DNA of 64,000 nt from Puerhibacterium puerhi. GTDB taxonomy: Bacteria > Actinomycetota > Actinomycetes > Actinomycetales > Cellulomonadaceae. The notes beneath the pieces were generated by a model. That model saw only the letters and a list, made by a program, of their open reading frames with translations, had not been told where the DNA came from and did not search any database. Within the stretch, counting starts at the first letter, position 1, and each line of letters begins with the position of its first letter. Below are positions 52,488 to 60,423 of this stretch, in pieces. The position numbers were made by a program, and so were the translations under genes. The DNA is taken from positions 62,001 to 126,000 of the forward strand of contig NZ_WUWN01000003.1 of assembly GCF_009846865.1 (NCBI RefSeq), in the 5' to 3' direction.

Positions 52488-53666
52488 GTGCTGCACTTCC
52501 CCGACGGCTTCCGCTGGGGGGCCGCCACCGCGGCCCACCAGATCGAGGGCAACAACTACGCCAACGACTGGTGGCCTCGCGAGTGGGCCGAGGGCACCTC
52601 GATCGTGGAGCCCAGCGGCGACGCCTGCGACTCCTTCCACCGCTACCGCGAGGACATGCAGTGCCTCGTCGACGCCGGGCTGGACACCTACCGGTTCAGC
52701 ATCGAGTGGAGCCGCATCGAGCCCGAGGAGGGTTTCGTCTCCAAGGCCGGCGTGGCGCACTACCGCCGCATGGTGGAGACGGCTCTCGAGCTCGGCATCA
52801 CCCCGATGGTCACGCTCATGCACTTCACCGTGCCGCGCTGGTTCGCCGACGAGGGCATGTGGCGCTCCCCCAAGGCGGCCGACCGGTTCGCCCGGTTCAC
52901 CGAGCTCGCACTGCCGATTCTCGGCGACGACGTCGAGTGGGTGTGCACCATCAACGAGCCGAACATCGCCGCGATGATCGCCGGCGGCGAGGACCCGGCC
53001 AACCTCGTGGCCTACGGCCTGCCCGCGCCCGACCTGCACGTGGCGGACACCCTGCTCGAGAGCCACCACCGCGCCCGCGAGATCCTCGCCGGCGTCGGCG
53101 GCATCCGGTCGGGCTGGACGGTGGCCACCCAGGACTTCCAGCCCGAGCCGGGCTGCGAGGACGTGGCCCACGAGTACGGCCACCAGCGCGACGACTGGTA
53201 CCTCGAGGCCGCCCGCGGCGACGACTGGGTGGGCGTGCAGGCCTACACGCGCACGATCATCGGCCCCGACGGTCCGCGCCCGGTGCCCGAGGGCGTCGAG
53301 ACCACCCTCACCGGCTGGGAGTACTACCCGCTCGCGCTCGAGCACGGCGTGCGCTCGGCCTGGGAGAAGACCCAGGGCGTGCCGGTGTTCGTCACCGAGA
53401 ACGGCATCGCCACCGCCGACGACGCCCGCCGCGTCGACTACACCGAGGCGGCGCTCGCCGGGCTGCACGCGGCGATCGCCGACGGCGTCCGCGTCGAGGG
53501 CTACCTGCACTGGAGCCTGCTGGACAACTACGAGTGGGCGTCGGGCTACCGGCCGACGTTCGGCCTGATCGAGGTCGACAAGGACACGTTCGAGCGCCGG
53601 CCGAAGCCGTCGCTGGGCTGGCTCGGCTCGGTGGCGCGGGCGAACGGGCTGACCCCGCGCGCCTGA
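52488..53666 (+). CDS. Glycoside hydrolase family 1 (beta-glucosidase-like)
   Basis: A 392-residue cytosolic retaining glycosidase. FPDGFRWGAATAAHQIEGNN near 4 is the family 1 entry motif, RFSIEWSRIEPEEG near 68 the substrate-binding strand, TINEPNIAA near 152 the acid/base Glu, and VFVTENGIAT near 300 the nucleophile Glu; YLHWSLLDNYEWASGYRPTFGLIEVD near 337 closes the barrel. It is shorter than typical enzymes (about 440-470 residues) because loops are trimmed. I chose the GTG at 52488, with GAGGA 5 nt upstream; GTG 52476 is an alternative. As the last gene of the LacI operon it would cleave the imported oligosaccharide. Confidence 0.93.
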   Translation: MLHFPDGFRWGAATAAHQIEGNNYANDWWPREWAEGTSIVEPSGDACDSFHRYREDMQCLVDAGLDTYRFSIEWSRIEPEEGFVSKAGVAHYRRMVETALELGITPMVTLMHFTVPRWFADEGMWRSPKAADRFARFTELALPILGDDVEWVCTINEPNIAAMIAGGEDPANLVAYGLPAPDLHVADTLLESHHRAREILAGVGGIRSGWTVATQDFQPEPGCEDVAHEYGHQRDDWYLEAARGDDWVGVQAYTRTIIGPDGPRPVPEGVETTLTGWEYYPLALEHGVRSAWEKTQGVPVFVTENGIATADDARRVDYTEAALAGLHAAIADGVRVEGYLHWSLLDNYEWASGYRPTFGLIEVDKDTFERRPKPSLGWLGSVARANGLTPRA

Positions 53667-53688
53667 CCGGGCCCTCCTGCCCTGCGCT

Positions 53689-53716
53689 GCCGCCCACCGC
53701 CGGGACGGTGGGCGGC
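53689..53716. terminator. 11-bp perfect hairpin after the GH1 gene
   Basis: GCCGCCCACCG (53689-53699) pairs with CGGTGGGCGGC (53706-53716) around a 6-nt loop, 22 bp after the operon's last stop codon. Confidence 0.65.
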
Positions 53717-53793
53717 ACGCCTGGGAACGGTGGGCGGCGCGCCTGCGGCCGGTGGGCGGCACGCCTGCGGCCGGTCCGCAGCCCGGCCGCAGG
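53706..53793. repeat. Three exact-period 22-bp repeats ending in a second hairpin
   Basis: CGGTGGGCGGCACGCCTG or a one-base variant occurs at 53706, 53728 and 53750. The first copy doubles as the right arm of the preceding hairpin. CCTGCGGCCGG (53764-53774) then pairs with CCGGCCGCAGG (53783-53793), giving a second stem. This fills most of the 159-bp gap between the GH1 and CPBP genes. Confidence 0.7.
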
Positions 53794-53813
53794 CCGCGCC
53801 CAGGGTCGCGGCC

Positions 53814-53819
53814 TAGCCT
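53814..53819 (+). promoter_or_regulatory. -10 box (TAGCCT) of the CPBP protease gene
   Basis: TAGCCT 6 nt before the GTG at 53826; leaderless spacing. Confidence 0.5.
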
Positions 53820-53825
53820 GGTCGG

Positions 53826-54674
53826 GTGACCGCCGTCGTCCCCGACCCCGCCCCACCGCTGGTGCGCCCCGGCGCCGCCGAGCGCCGGCGGATCACCTGG
53901 GAGATCTGGATCCTGCTGCTGCTCAGCCTCGCGAAGTCGGGCGTGTACGCGGTGGTGAACATCGCCGCGCGCTTGACGGAGACGACGCCGCTGGCCGAGC
54001 AGAGCACCACGCTCAACGCCTCCCAGTCGCCGCGGCCGTACCTCGACCTCACGTACCAGCTGCTCGGCATCGGGTTCGCGCTGGTGCCGGTGGCCCTGGC
54101 GGTCTACCTGCTCGCGCAGCGCCGCGGCGCCCCGCCGGTCAGCCGCGCGACCGGGCTCGACTGGTCCGCCCGCGGCGCGGACCTGGTGCCGGGCCGACGG
54201 CGGCGCGACGTCGGCTGGGGCGTCGCCCTCGCCGCGGCGATCGGCATCCCGGGCCTGGCCTTCTACGCCCTCGGGCGGGCCCTGGGCATCACGGTGTCGG
54301 TGCAGGCCAGCGGCCTGGACGCGCACTGGTGGACGGTGCCGGTGCTGGTGGCCTCGGCGATCGAGAACGCCGTGCTGGAGGAGGTCATCGTGGTGGCCTA
54401 CCTCTTCGAGCGCACCCGCGACCTGGGCTGGGGGCCGTGGCGGTTCGTCCTCGCCAGCGCGCTGCTGCGCGGCTCGTACCACCTGTACCAGGGCTTCGGG
54501 CCGTTCCTCGGCAACGTGGCGATGGGGCTGGTGTTCGGCTGGTTCTACCGGTCGCGGTGGGGCCGACGGCGCGTGGTGCCGCTGATCGTGGCGCACACGC
54601 TGCTCGACGTCGTGGCGTTCGTCGGCTATGCGCTGGTCCCGGCGGCGTGGCGCGAGGCGCTCGGCATCACCTGA
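53826..54674 (+). CDS. CPBP family intramembrane glutamic protease (Rce1/Abi type)
   Basis: A 282-residue membrane protein with about six helices. The three catalytic motifs of the family are visible: ENAVLEEVIVVAYLFERTR near 180 (paired glutamates and downstream Arg), RGSYHLYQGFGPFLGN near 218 (His), and LIVAHTLLDVVAF near 258 (His with Asp). Family members process prenylated or bacteriocin-related proteins or confer immunity; here no peptide gene lies next to it. The GTG follows a TAGCCT box by 6 nt. It appears monocistronic. Confidence 0.87.
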   Translation: MTAVVPDPAPPLVRPGAAERRRITWEIWILLLLSLAKSGVYAVVNIAARLTETTPLAEQSTTLNASQSPRPYLDLTYQLLGIGFALVPVALAVYLLAQRRGAPPVSRATGLDWSARGADLVPGRRRRDVGWGVALAAAIGIPGLAFYALGRALGITVSVQASGLDAHWWTVPVLVASAIENAVLEEVIVVAYLFERTRDLGWGPWRFVLASALLRGSYHLYQGFGPFLGNVAMGLVFGWFYRSRWGRRRVVPLIVAHTLLDVVAFVGYALVPAAWREALGIT

Positions 54675-54755
54675 GCCGAGCGGCGGGCGGACGAGGGCGG
54701 CCATAGCCTCGTGCGGAGCAAGGAAGCCCGCGAGCCACGACCGTGAGGAAGCCCC

Positions 54756-56471
54756 ATGCCAACAGTCGCCCAGCACCTCGTCGACAGCCTCCACTCCTCC
54801 GGTGTCCGGCGGGTCTACGGGATCGCCGGGGACTCGCTCAACGGGGTCACCGACGCGCTGCGGCGCAACGGTGACGTGGAGTGGGTCCATGTGCGGCACG
54901 AGGAGGCGGCGGCGTTCGCGGCGTCGGCCGAGGCCGCCGTCACGGGCCGGCTCGCCGTGTGCGCCGGCAGCGCTGGGCCCGGGAACCTGCACCTGATCAA
55001 CGGCCTGTACGACGCGCAGCGCTCCCGCGTGCCGGTGCTCGCCATCGCCGCGGACATCCCCAGCTCCGAGATCGGCACGGGCTACTTCCAGGAGACGAAC
55101 CCGCGGGACGTGTTCCGGGAGTGCTCGGTCTACGCGGCGGTCGTCTCCAAGCCCGAGCAGATGCCCCGCCTGCTGCGCATCGCCGTGCACGAGGCGCTGT
55201 CCAAGCGCGGCGTGGCGGTGCTGGTCCTCGCGGGCGACATCGCGCTGTCCCAGATCGACGCCCAGCCGGAGGCGTTCCACATCGACGCGCCGCACGTGGT
55301 GCCCGCGGAGGCGGCGGTGTCGGCGGCCGCGACCGCGCTCAACACGGCCGAGCGCGTGACGATCCTCGCGGGTGCCGGGGTGCAGGGCGCGCACGACGAG
55401 CTGGTGGCCCTGGCGGAGCGGCTCAAGGCGCCGGTCGTGCACGCGATGCGCGGCAAGGAGTTCGTCGAGCCGGACAACCCCTACGACGTCGGCATGACCG
55501 GGCTGCTGGGCTTCAGCAGCGGCTACCGGGCGATGGAGGCGTGCGACACGCTGCTGATGCTCGGCACCGACTTCCCCTATCCCCAGTTCTTCCCGCGGGA
55601 CTCGACGATCGTGCAGGTCGACGTGCGCGGCGAGCAGATCGGCCGGCGCGCCAAGGTGGACGTGCCCGTCGTCGGCGGGGTCAAGGAGACGGCGACGGCG
55701 CTGCTGCCCCGGCTGCGCGACCGGCACGACACCCGGCACCTGGACGCGATGCGCAAGCACTACGCGCGGGCCCGCAAGAGCCTCGACGACCTGGCGACGC
55801 CGTCGCGCCGCACGATCCACCCGCAGTACCTGGCCCGCGTCGTGGACGAGGCGGCCGACGACGACGCCGTCTTCCTGCCCGACGTCGGCTCGCCCGTGGT
55901 GTGGGCGGCGCGCTACCTGCGGATGAACGGGCGCCGGCGGCTCATCGGGTCGTTCACCCACGGGTCGATGGCGAACGCCGTGTCGCAGGCGATCGGCGTG
56001 CAGGCGGCCCAGCCGGGCCGCCAGGTCGTCGCGCTGGCCGGCGACGGTGGCCTGGCGATGCTGCTGGGCGAGCTGCTGACGCTCGTCCAGAACAAGCTGC
56101 CGGTCAAGGTCGTCGTGTTCAACAACTCCTCGCTGAACTTCATCGAGCTGGAGATGAAGGCCGCCGGGTTCGTCACGCACTCCACCGGGCTGCAGAACCC
56201 GGACCTCGCGAAGCTCGCCGAGGCGATGGGGGTCAAGGGGGTGCGGGTGGAGTCGGCCAAGGCGCTGCCGGGCGCCGTCAAGGAGGTGCTCGCGCACGAC
56301 GGGCCCGCGCTGCTCGACGTCGTCACCGAGCGGCAGGAGCTGGCCATCCCGCCGACCATCACGGCCGAGCAGGCGCAGGGCTTCACGCTGTACGCGATCC
56401 GCACCGTGCTGTCCGGCAAGGGCGACGAGCTGCTCGACCTGGCCCAGGCCAACTGGCGCCAGCTCTTCTAG
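54756..56471 (+). CDS. poxB: Thiamine-pyrophosphate-dependent pyruvate oxidase/dehydrogenase (PoxB-like)
   Basis: A 571-residue flavoenzyme of the TPP family. VRRVYGIAGDSLNGVTDALRR near 17 and VRHEEAAAFAASAEA near 47 (catalytic Glu in HEE) form the Pyr domain; LTVLAGAGV-like and GTDFPYPQFFP near 272 the FAD domain; GDGGLAMLLGELLTLVQNKLPVKVVVFNNSSLNFIELE (residues about 430-465) is the Mg-TPP motif. It is closest to pyruvate:quinone oxidoreductase, which makes acetate and CO2 and passes electrons to quinone. The C-terminal membrane-binding helix of E. coli PoxB cannot be confirmed. The ATG has GAGGAAG upstream. The gene ends at a large hairpin. Confidence 0.88.
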   Translation: MPTVAQHLVDSLHSSGVRRVYGIAGDSLNGVTDALRRNGDVEWVHVRHEEAAAFAASAEAAVTGRLAVCAGSAGPGNLHLINGLYDAQRSRVPVLAIAADIPSSEIGTGYFQETNPRDVFRECSVYAAVVSKPEQMPRLLRIAVHEALSKRGVAVLVLAGDIALSQIDAQPEAFHIDAPHVVPAEAAVSAAATALNTAERVTILAGAGVQGAHDELVALAERLKAPVVHAMRGKEFVEPDNPYDVGMTGLLGFSSGYRAMEACDTLLMLGTDFPYPQFFPRDSTIVQVDVRGEQIGRRAKVDVPVVGGVKETATALLPRLRDRHDTRHLDAMRKHYARARKSLDDLATPSRRTIHPQYLARVVDEAADDDAVFLPDVGSPVVWAARYLRMNGRRRLIGSFTHGSMANAVSQAIGVQAAQPGRQVVALAGDGGLAMLLGELLTLVQNKLPVKVVVFNNSSLNFIELEMKAAGFVTHSTGLQNPDLAKLAEAMGVKGVRVESAKALPGAVKEVLAHDGPALLDVVTERQELAIPPTITAEQAQGFTLYAIRTVLSGKGDELLDLAQANWRQLF

Positions 56472-56478
56472 TCCTCCG

Positions 56479-56550
56479 CCGAGATAGAGAGGTCCCCGCC
56501 CGAGATAGAGAGGTAGCTCTCTATCTCGGGCGGGGACCTCTCTATCTCGG
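56479..56550. terminator. 34-bp perfect hairpin of tandem 21-bp units between convergent genes
   Basis: Arm 56479-56512 is the exact complement of 56517-56550 around a 4-nt loop. Each arm contains CGAGATAGAGAGG twice, 21 bp apart and joined by TCCCCGCC. It starts 8 bp after the poxB stop and ends 11 bp before the leftward ATPase stop, so it should terminate both transcripts. The length and internal duplication are unusual. Confidence 0.8.
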
Positions 56551-56560
56551 GCGGGGAGGG

Positions 56561-58261
56561 TCAGCGCGTCAGCGCCGCCAGCTCCTCGCGCCGCGCGCGC
56601 TGCGCGACCGGGTCCGGGACCGGCAGCGAGGCCAGCAGCCGCCGCGTGTAGTCCTCCCGCGGGGCGCCGAGCACCTCGGCGCCGGTGCCCTCCTCGACCA
56701 GCCGGCCGCGGTACAGCACCGCGATCCGGTCGGCCAGCAGGTCCACCACGGCCAGGTCGTGCGAGACGAACAGGCAGGCGAACCCGAGCTCCTTCTGCAG
56801 CTCGGCGAACAGCTCCAGCACCCGCGCCTGCACCGACACGTCCAGCGCCGACGTCGGCTCGTCGGCCACCAGCAGCTCCGGGTCCAGCGCCAGGGCCCGG
56901 GCCAGCGACGCGCGCTGGCGCTGGCCGCCGGACAGCTCGTGCGGGAACCGGTCGCCGTACGAGCGGGGCAGCTGCACCGCCTCGAGCAGCTCGTCGACGC
57001 GCCGGCGGGCCGCCGCCGGCGACGACGCCCGGCCGTGCACGACGAGCGGCTCGGCCACGCACTCGGCGATGGTCAGCAGCGGGTTGAAGCTCGTCGCCGG
57101 GTCCTGGAACACGAACCCGAGCCGCGGCCGCATGGCCTTGAGGGCGGCCGGGCGCGCCCCGCGCATCTCGGTGCCGAGCACGCGCAGCGAGCCGCCGCTG
57201 GCCGGCTGCAGGCCGGCGATCGCGCGGGCGATCGTCGTCTTGCCCGAGCCGGACTCCCCCACCAGGCCGAGCACCTCGCCGGGCCGGATGGCCAGCGACA
57301 CCCCGTCGACGGCGGTGAACCCCGGCCGGCGGAACCGGCCCGGGTAGGTGATGGTCAGGTCGGTCGCCTGCACCACCGGCTCGGCGTCGGCCCACCCCGC
57401 GGGGCGGTCCGCGGCGCGCGCCTCGGCGCGGGCGGTGCCCTCGCCGATACGCGGCACGGCGCCCAGCAGCGCCCGGGTGTACGCCGCCTGCGGCTGCGCG
57501 AAGAGCTCGCCCACGGACGCCTGCTCCACGACCTTGCCCTGGTACATCACCGCGACGCGGTCGGCCAGGTCGGCCACCACGCCCATGTTGTGGGTGATGA
57601 GCACGATGGCGGTGCCGGTCTCGTCCCGCAGCCGCCGCAGCAGCTCCAGGATCTCCGCCTGCACGGTGACGTCGAGCGCCGTCGTCGGCTCGTCCGCGAC
57701 GATCAGCCCCGGGCCGAGGGCCAGCGCCATCGCGATGACGATGCGCTGCTTCTGCCCGCCGGAGAACTGGTGCGGGTAGTGGTTCACCCGCTGCTCCGGG
57801 TCGGGGATGCCGACCTGCCGCAGCGCCTCGACCGCCCGGGCGCGCGCCTCGGAGCGCGACACCCGGCCGTGGGCGCGCAGCCCCTCGGCGATCTGCCAGC
57901 CCACCGGGTACACCGGGTTGAGCGCCGTGGACGGCTCCTGGAACACCATCGCGACGTCGCGGCCGCGCACCTGGCGCAGCCGCGCCGCCGGCACGGACAC
58001 GACGTCGGTGGCGCCGTCCCGCCCGGACAGCAGCACGGCGCCGCGCGTCGTGGCCGTCGGGGGCAGCAGCCCCAGGATGGTCTTCGCCGTGACGGTCTTG
58101 CCCGAGCCGGACTCGCCGACGATCGCGAGCACCTCGCCGGGGTTGACCTCGAGGTCCACGCCGTCGACGGCGCGCACCGGCCCGTGGTCGGTGGCGAACG
58201 AGACGGCCAGGTCCTTGATCACCACCACCGGGTCGCGGCCCGGCGCTGTCGAGGCGCTCAT
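56561..58261 (-). CDS. Fused double ATP-binding protein of a second Opp/Dpp-type importer
   Basis: A 566-residue protein with two ATPase domains. Domain 1 (about 1-265): Walker A GESGSGKTV, VFQEPSTALNPVYPVGWQI, signature QFSGGQKQRIV, Walker B LIVADEPTTALD, H-loop LITHNMGVV. Domain 2 (about 295-560): Walker A GESGSGKTT, FVFQDPATSFNPLLTI, signature ELSGGQRQRAS, Walker B LLVADEPTSALD. The ATG overlaps the permease stop (ATGA). It is the last gene of a leftward four-gene importer operon. Ligand class is discussed under the binding protein. Confidence 0.93.
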   Translation of the reverse strand: MSASTAPGRDPVVVIKDLAVSFATDHGPVRAVDGVDLEVNPGEVLAIVGESGSGKTVTAKTILGLLPPTATTRGAVLLSGRDGATDVVSVPAARLRQVRGRDVAMVFQEPSTALNPVYPVGWQIAEGLRAHGRVSRSEARARAVEALRQVGIPDPEQRVNHYPHQFSGGQKQRIVIAMALALGPGLIVADEPTTALDVTVQAEILELLRRLRDETGTAIVLITHNMGVVADLADRVAVMYQGKVVEQASVGELFAQPQAAYTRALLGAVPRIGEGTARAEARAADRPAGWADAEPVVQATDLTITYPGRFRRPGFTAVDGVSLAIRPGEVLGLVGESGSGKTTIARAIAGLQPASGGSLRVLGTEMRGARPAALKAMRPRLGFVFQDPATSFNPLLTIAECVAEPLVVHGRASSPAAARRRVDELLEAVQLPRSYGDRFPHELSGGQRQRASLARALALDPELLVADEPTSALDVSVQARVLELFAELQKELGFACLFVSHDLAVVDLLADRIAVLYRGRLVEEGTGAEVLGAPREDYTRRLLASLPVPDPVAQRARREELAALTR

Positions 58262-59370
58262 GCGCGGTCCTCCTTCTGCTCGGGCCCGGCCGGGCCCGCG
58301 GTGGGGCCGGCCGCCTTCAGCTCCGCCTCCACCGACGTCTCCACCGACGCCTGCACCGACGTCTGCGCGACGTCGCCGGCGACGTCCGCCGACGCCGTGC
58401 GCGTGCGCAGCCGCGGGTCGGCCAGGTCGTTGAGCGACTCGCCCACCAGCGTCATGCCGAGCGCGACGACGACGATCGCCAGGCCGGGGAACAGCGCGGT
58501 CCACCAGATGCCCGACGTGACGTCGGCGATGGAGCGCTGCAGGTCGTAGCCCCACTCCGCCGCGGCGGTGGGCTCGATGCCGAAGCCGAGGAAGCCCAGC
58601 CCGGCGAGCGTGAGGATCGCCTCGGAGGCGTTGAGGGTGACGATCAGCGGCAGCGTGCGCACGGAGTTGCGCAGCACGTGCCGCGTCATGATCCGCACGT
58701 GCCCGGAGCCGAGCACCCGGGCGGCGTCGACGAACGCCTCGCCCTTGACCCGGACCACCTCGGAGCGCACCACCCGGAAGTACTGCGGCACGAACACCAC
58801 GGTGATGCTCAGCGCGGTGGCCATGATGCCGCCCCACATGGAGGCCTGGCCGCCGGAGATGACGATCGCGGCCAGGATCGCGAGCAGCAGCGACGGGAAA
58901 GCGTAGATCGCGTCCGCCACGACCACCAGCACGCGGTCGAGCCAGCCGCCGAAGTACCCGGACACCAGGCCGAGCACCACGCCGATCACGATGGAGGCGA
59001 GGATCGCCACGACGACGACGTACAGCGCCGTCTGCGCGCCCCAGATCACCCGGGACAGCACGTCGTAGCCGCCCACCGTGGTGCCGAGCCAGTGCTCGGC
59101 CGACGGCGGCTGCTGGGCGCCGAAGGCGCCCTCGGGGGTGCGCAGCTGGCTGTGGTCGTAGGGGGCGAGCACCGGCGCCAGCACGGCGACCAGCACGAAG
59201 AGCCCGGTGAGCACGAGCCCCGCCACGAGCGGGCCGCGCTGCAGGCCGACGCTCTGGCGCAGCTGGTGCACCACCGGCAGCCTGCGCAGCCAGCCGCCGC
59301 GCCCGCGCGCGTGCACGGGCGCCGCGCCCGCGGTGCCGACCGGCCCGAGGCCGGAGTCGAGCTGAGCCAT
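58258..59370 (-). CDS. ABC transporter permease (DppC/OppC type)
   Basis: A 370-residue membrane subunit with six helices. QRGPLVAGLVLTGLFVLVAVLAPVLAPYD is helix 1 near 45-73; HWLGTTVGGYDVLSRVIWGAQTALYVVV near 93, VDAARVLGSGHVRIMTRHVLRNSVRTLP (coupling loop, about 215-242) and LTLAGLGFLGFGIEP near 253 are DppC hallmarks. A Thr/Ser/Val/Glu-rich tail (about 330-370) contains a short imperfect repeat around SVQASVETSVEAE. The ATG lies 1 bp after the DppB-type stop. Confidence 0.92.
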   Translation of the reverse strand: MAQLDSGLGPVGTAGAAPVHARGRGGWLRRLPVVHQLRQSVGLQRGPLVAGLVLTGLFVLVAVLAPVLAPYDHSQLRTPEGAFGAQQPPSAEHWLGTTVGGYDVLSRVIWGAQTALYVVVVAILASIVIGVVLGLVSGYFGGWLDRVLVVVADAIYAFPSLLLAILAAIVISGGQASMWGGIMATALSITVVFVPQYFRVVRSEVVRVKGEAFVDAARVLGSGHVRIMTRHVLRNSVRTLPLIVTLNASEAILTLAGLGFLGFGIEPTAAAEWGYDLQRSIADVTSGIWWTALFPGLAIVVVALGMTLVGESLNDLADPRLRTRTASADVAGDVAQTSVQASVETSVEAELKAAGPTAGPAGPEQKEDRA

Positions 59371-59371
59371 G

Positions 59372-60415
59372 TCAGTACCTCACCCTCGGGTCGACGAGGG
59401 CGGCGATGACGTCCACGAGGAAGTTCGTCACCGCCACGACGACGGCCATCAGCACGACGATGCCCTGCACGGCCACGAAGTCGCGGGCCTGCAGGTACTC
59501 CGACAGCTGGAAGCCGAGGCCGCGCCACTCGAACGTGGTCTCGGTGAGCACCGCGCCCACCAGCAGCATCGCCACCTGCATGCCCACCACCGTGATGATC
59601 GGGATGAGCGCCGGGCGCCAGGCGTGCGCCCGCACGAGCCGCGACTCGCGCACGCCGCGCGAGCGGGCGGCGTCGACGTACTCCGTGCCGAGCGTGCCGA
59701 TCATGTTGGTGCGCACGAGGCGCAGGAAGACGCCGGCGGTGAGCAGGCCGAGCGCGATCGCCGGCAGCGCCGCGTGCCGCAGCACGTCGCCGACCACCTC
59801 GGGGTCGCCCGTCGCGATGGCGTCGACCAGCATGAAGCCGGAGCCGGCGTCCGCCTTGGCCATCTCGATCTCGCCGGACGTCGACACGCGCCCCGCGACG
59901 GGGAACCAGCCGAGGCCGACGGAGAAGACCAGCTTGAGCAGCAGGCCGGCGAAGAACACGGGCGTCGCGTAGGCGAGGATCGCCAGCACCCGCAGGACGG
60001 CGTCGGGCCACCGGTCGCGGAACGACGCGGCGAGCATGCCCAGCGGGATGCCCACCACGAGGGCGACGACGACGGCGTACACCGTCAGCTCGAGGGTGGC
60101 CGCACCGTACTGCGTGAGGATCTCGGTGACCGGCCGGTTGTCGCTGAGCGTGGTCCCGAAGTCGCCGCGGAAGATGCCGGTGAGGTACTCCCAGTACTGC
60201 ACGACCAGGGGCCGGTCGTAGCCGGCCTCGTGGATGCGCTCGGCGAGCTGGTCGGGGGTGAGGCGGCCGCCGAGGGCCGCCGTGATCGGGTCACCGGTGG
60301 CGCGCATGAGCACGAACACCGTGGTGACGAGGATGAACACCGTGGGGATGATCAGCAGGAGGCGCACCAGGACGTACCGTCCCAGTGCGCCTCCCGCCGT
60401 ACCGCGCGAAGCCAC
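59372..60415 (-). CDS. ABC transporter permease (DppB/OppB type)
   Basis: A 347-residue membrane subunit. YVLVRLLLIIPTVFILVTTVFVLMRATGDP (residues about 14-43) is helix 1; GTTLSDNRPVTEILTQYGAATLELTVYA near 90 and the coupling loop VDAARSRGVRESRLVRAHAWRPALIPII near 240 fit DppB. I chose the GTG at 60415, 8 bp after the binding-protein stop. It pairs with the DppC-type permease downstream. Confidence 0.92.
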   Translation of the reverse strand: MASRGTAGGALGRYVLVRLLLIIPTVFILVTTVFVLMRATGDPITAALGGRLTPDQLAERIHEAGYDRPLVVQYWEYLTGIFRGDFGTTLSDNRPVTEILTQYGAATLELTVYAVVVALVVGIPLGMLAASFRDRWPDAVLRVLAILAYATPVFFAGLLLKLVFSVGLGWFPVAGRVSTSGEIEMAKADAGSGFMLVDAIATGDPEVVGDVLRHAALPAIALGLLTAGVFLRLVRTNMIGTLGTEYVDAARSRGVRESRLVRAHAWRPALIPIITVVGMQVAMLLVGAVLTETTFEWRGLGFQLSEYLQARDFVAVQGIVVLMAVVVAVTNFLVDVIAALVDPRVRY

Positions 60416-60423
60416 GACCGGTG

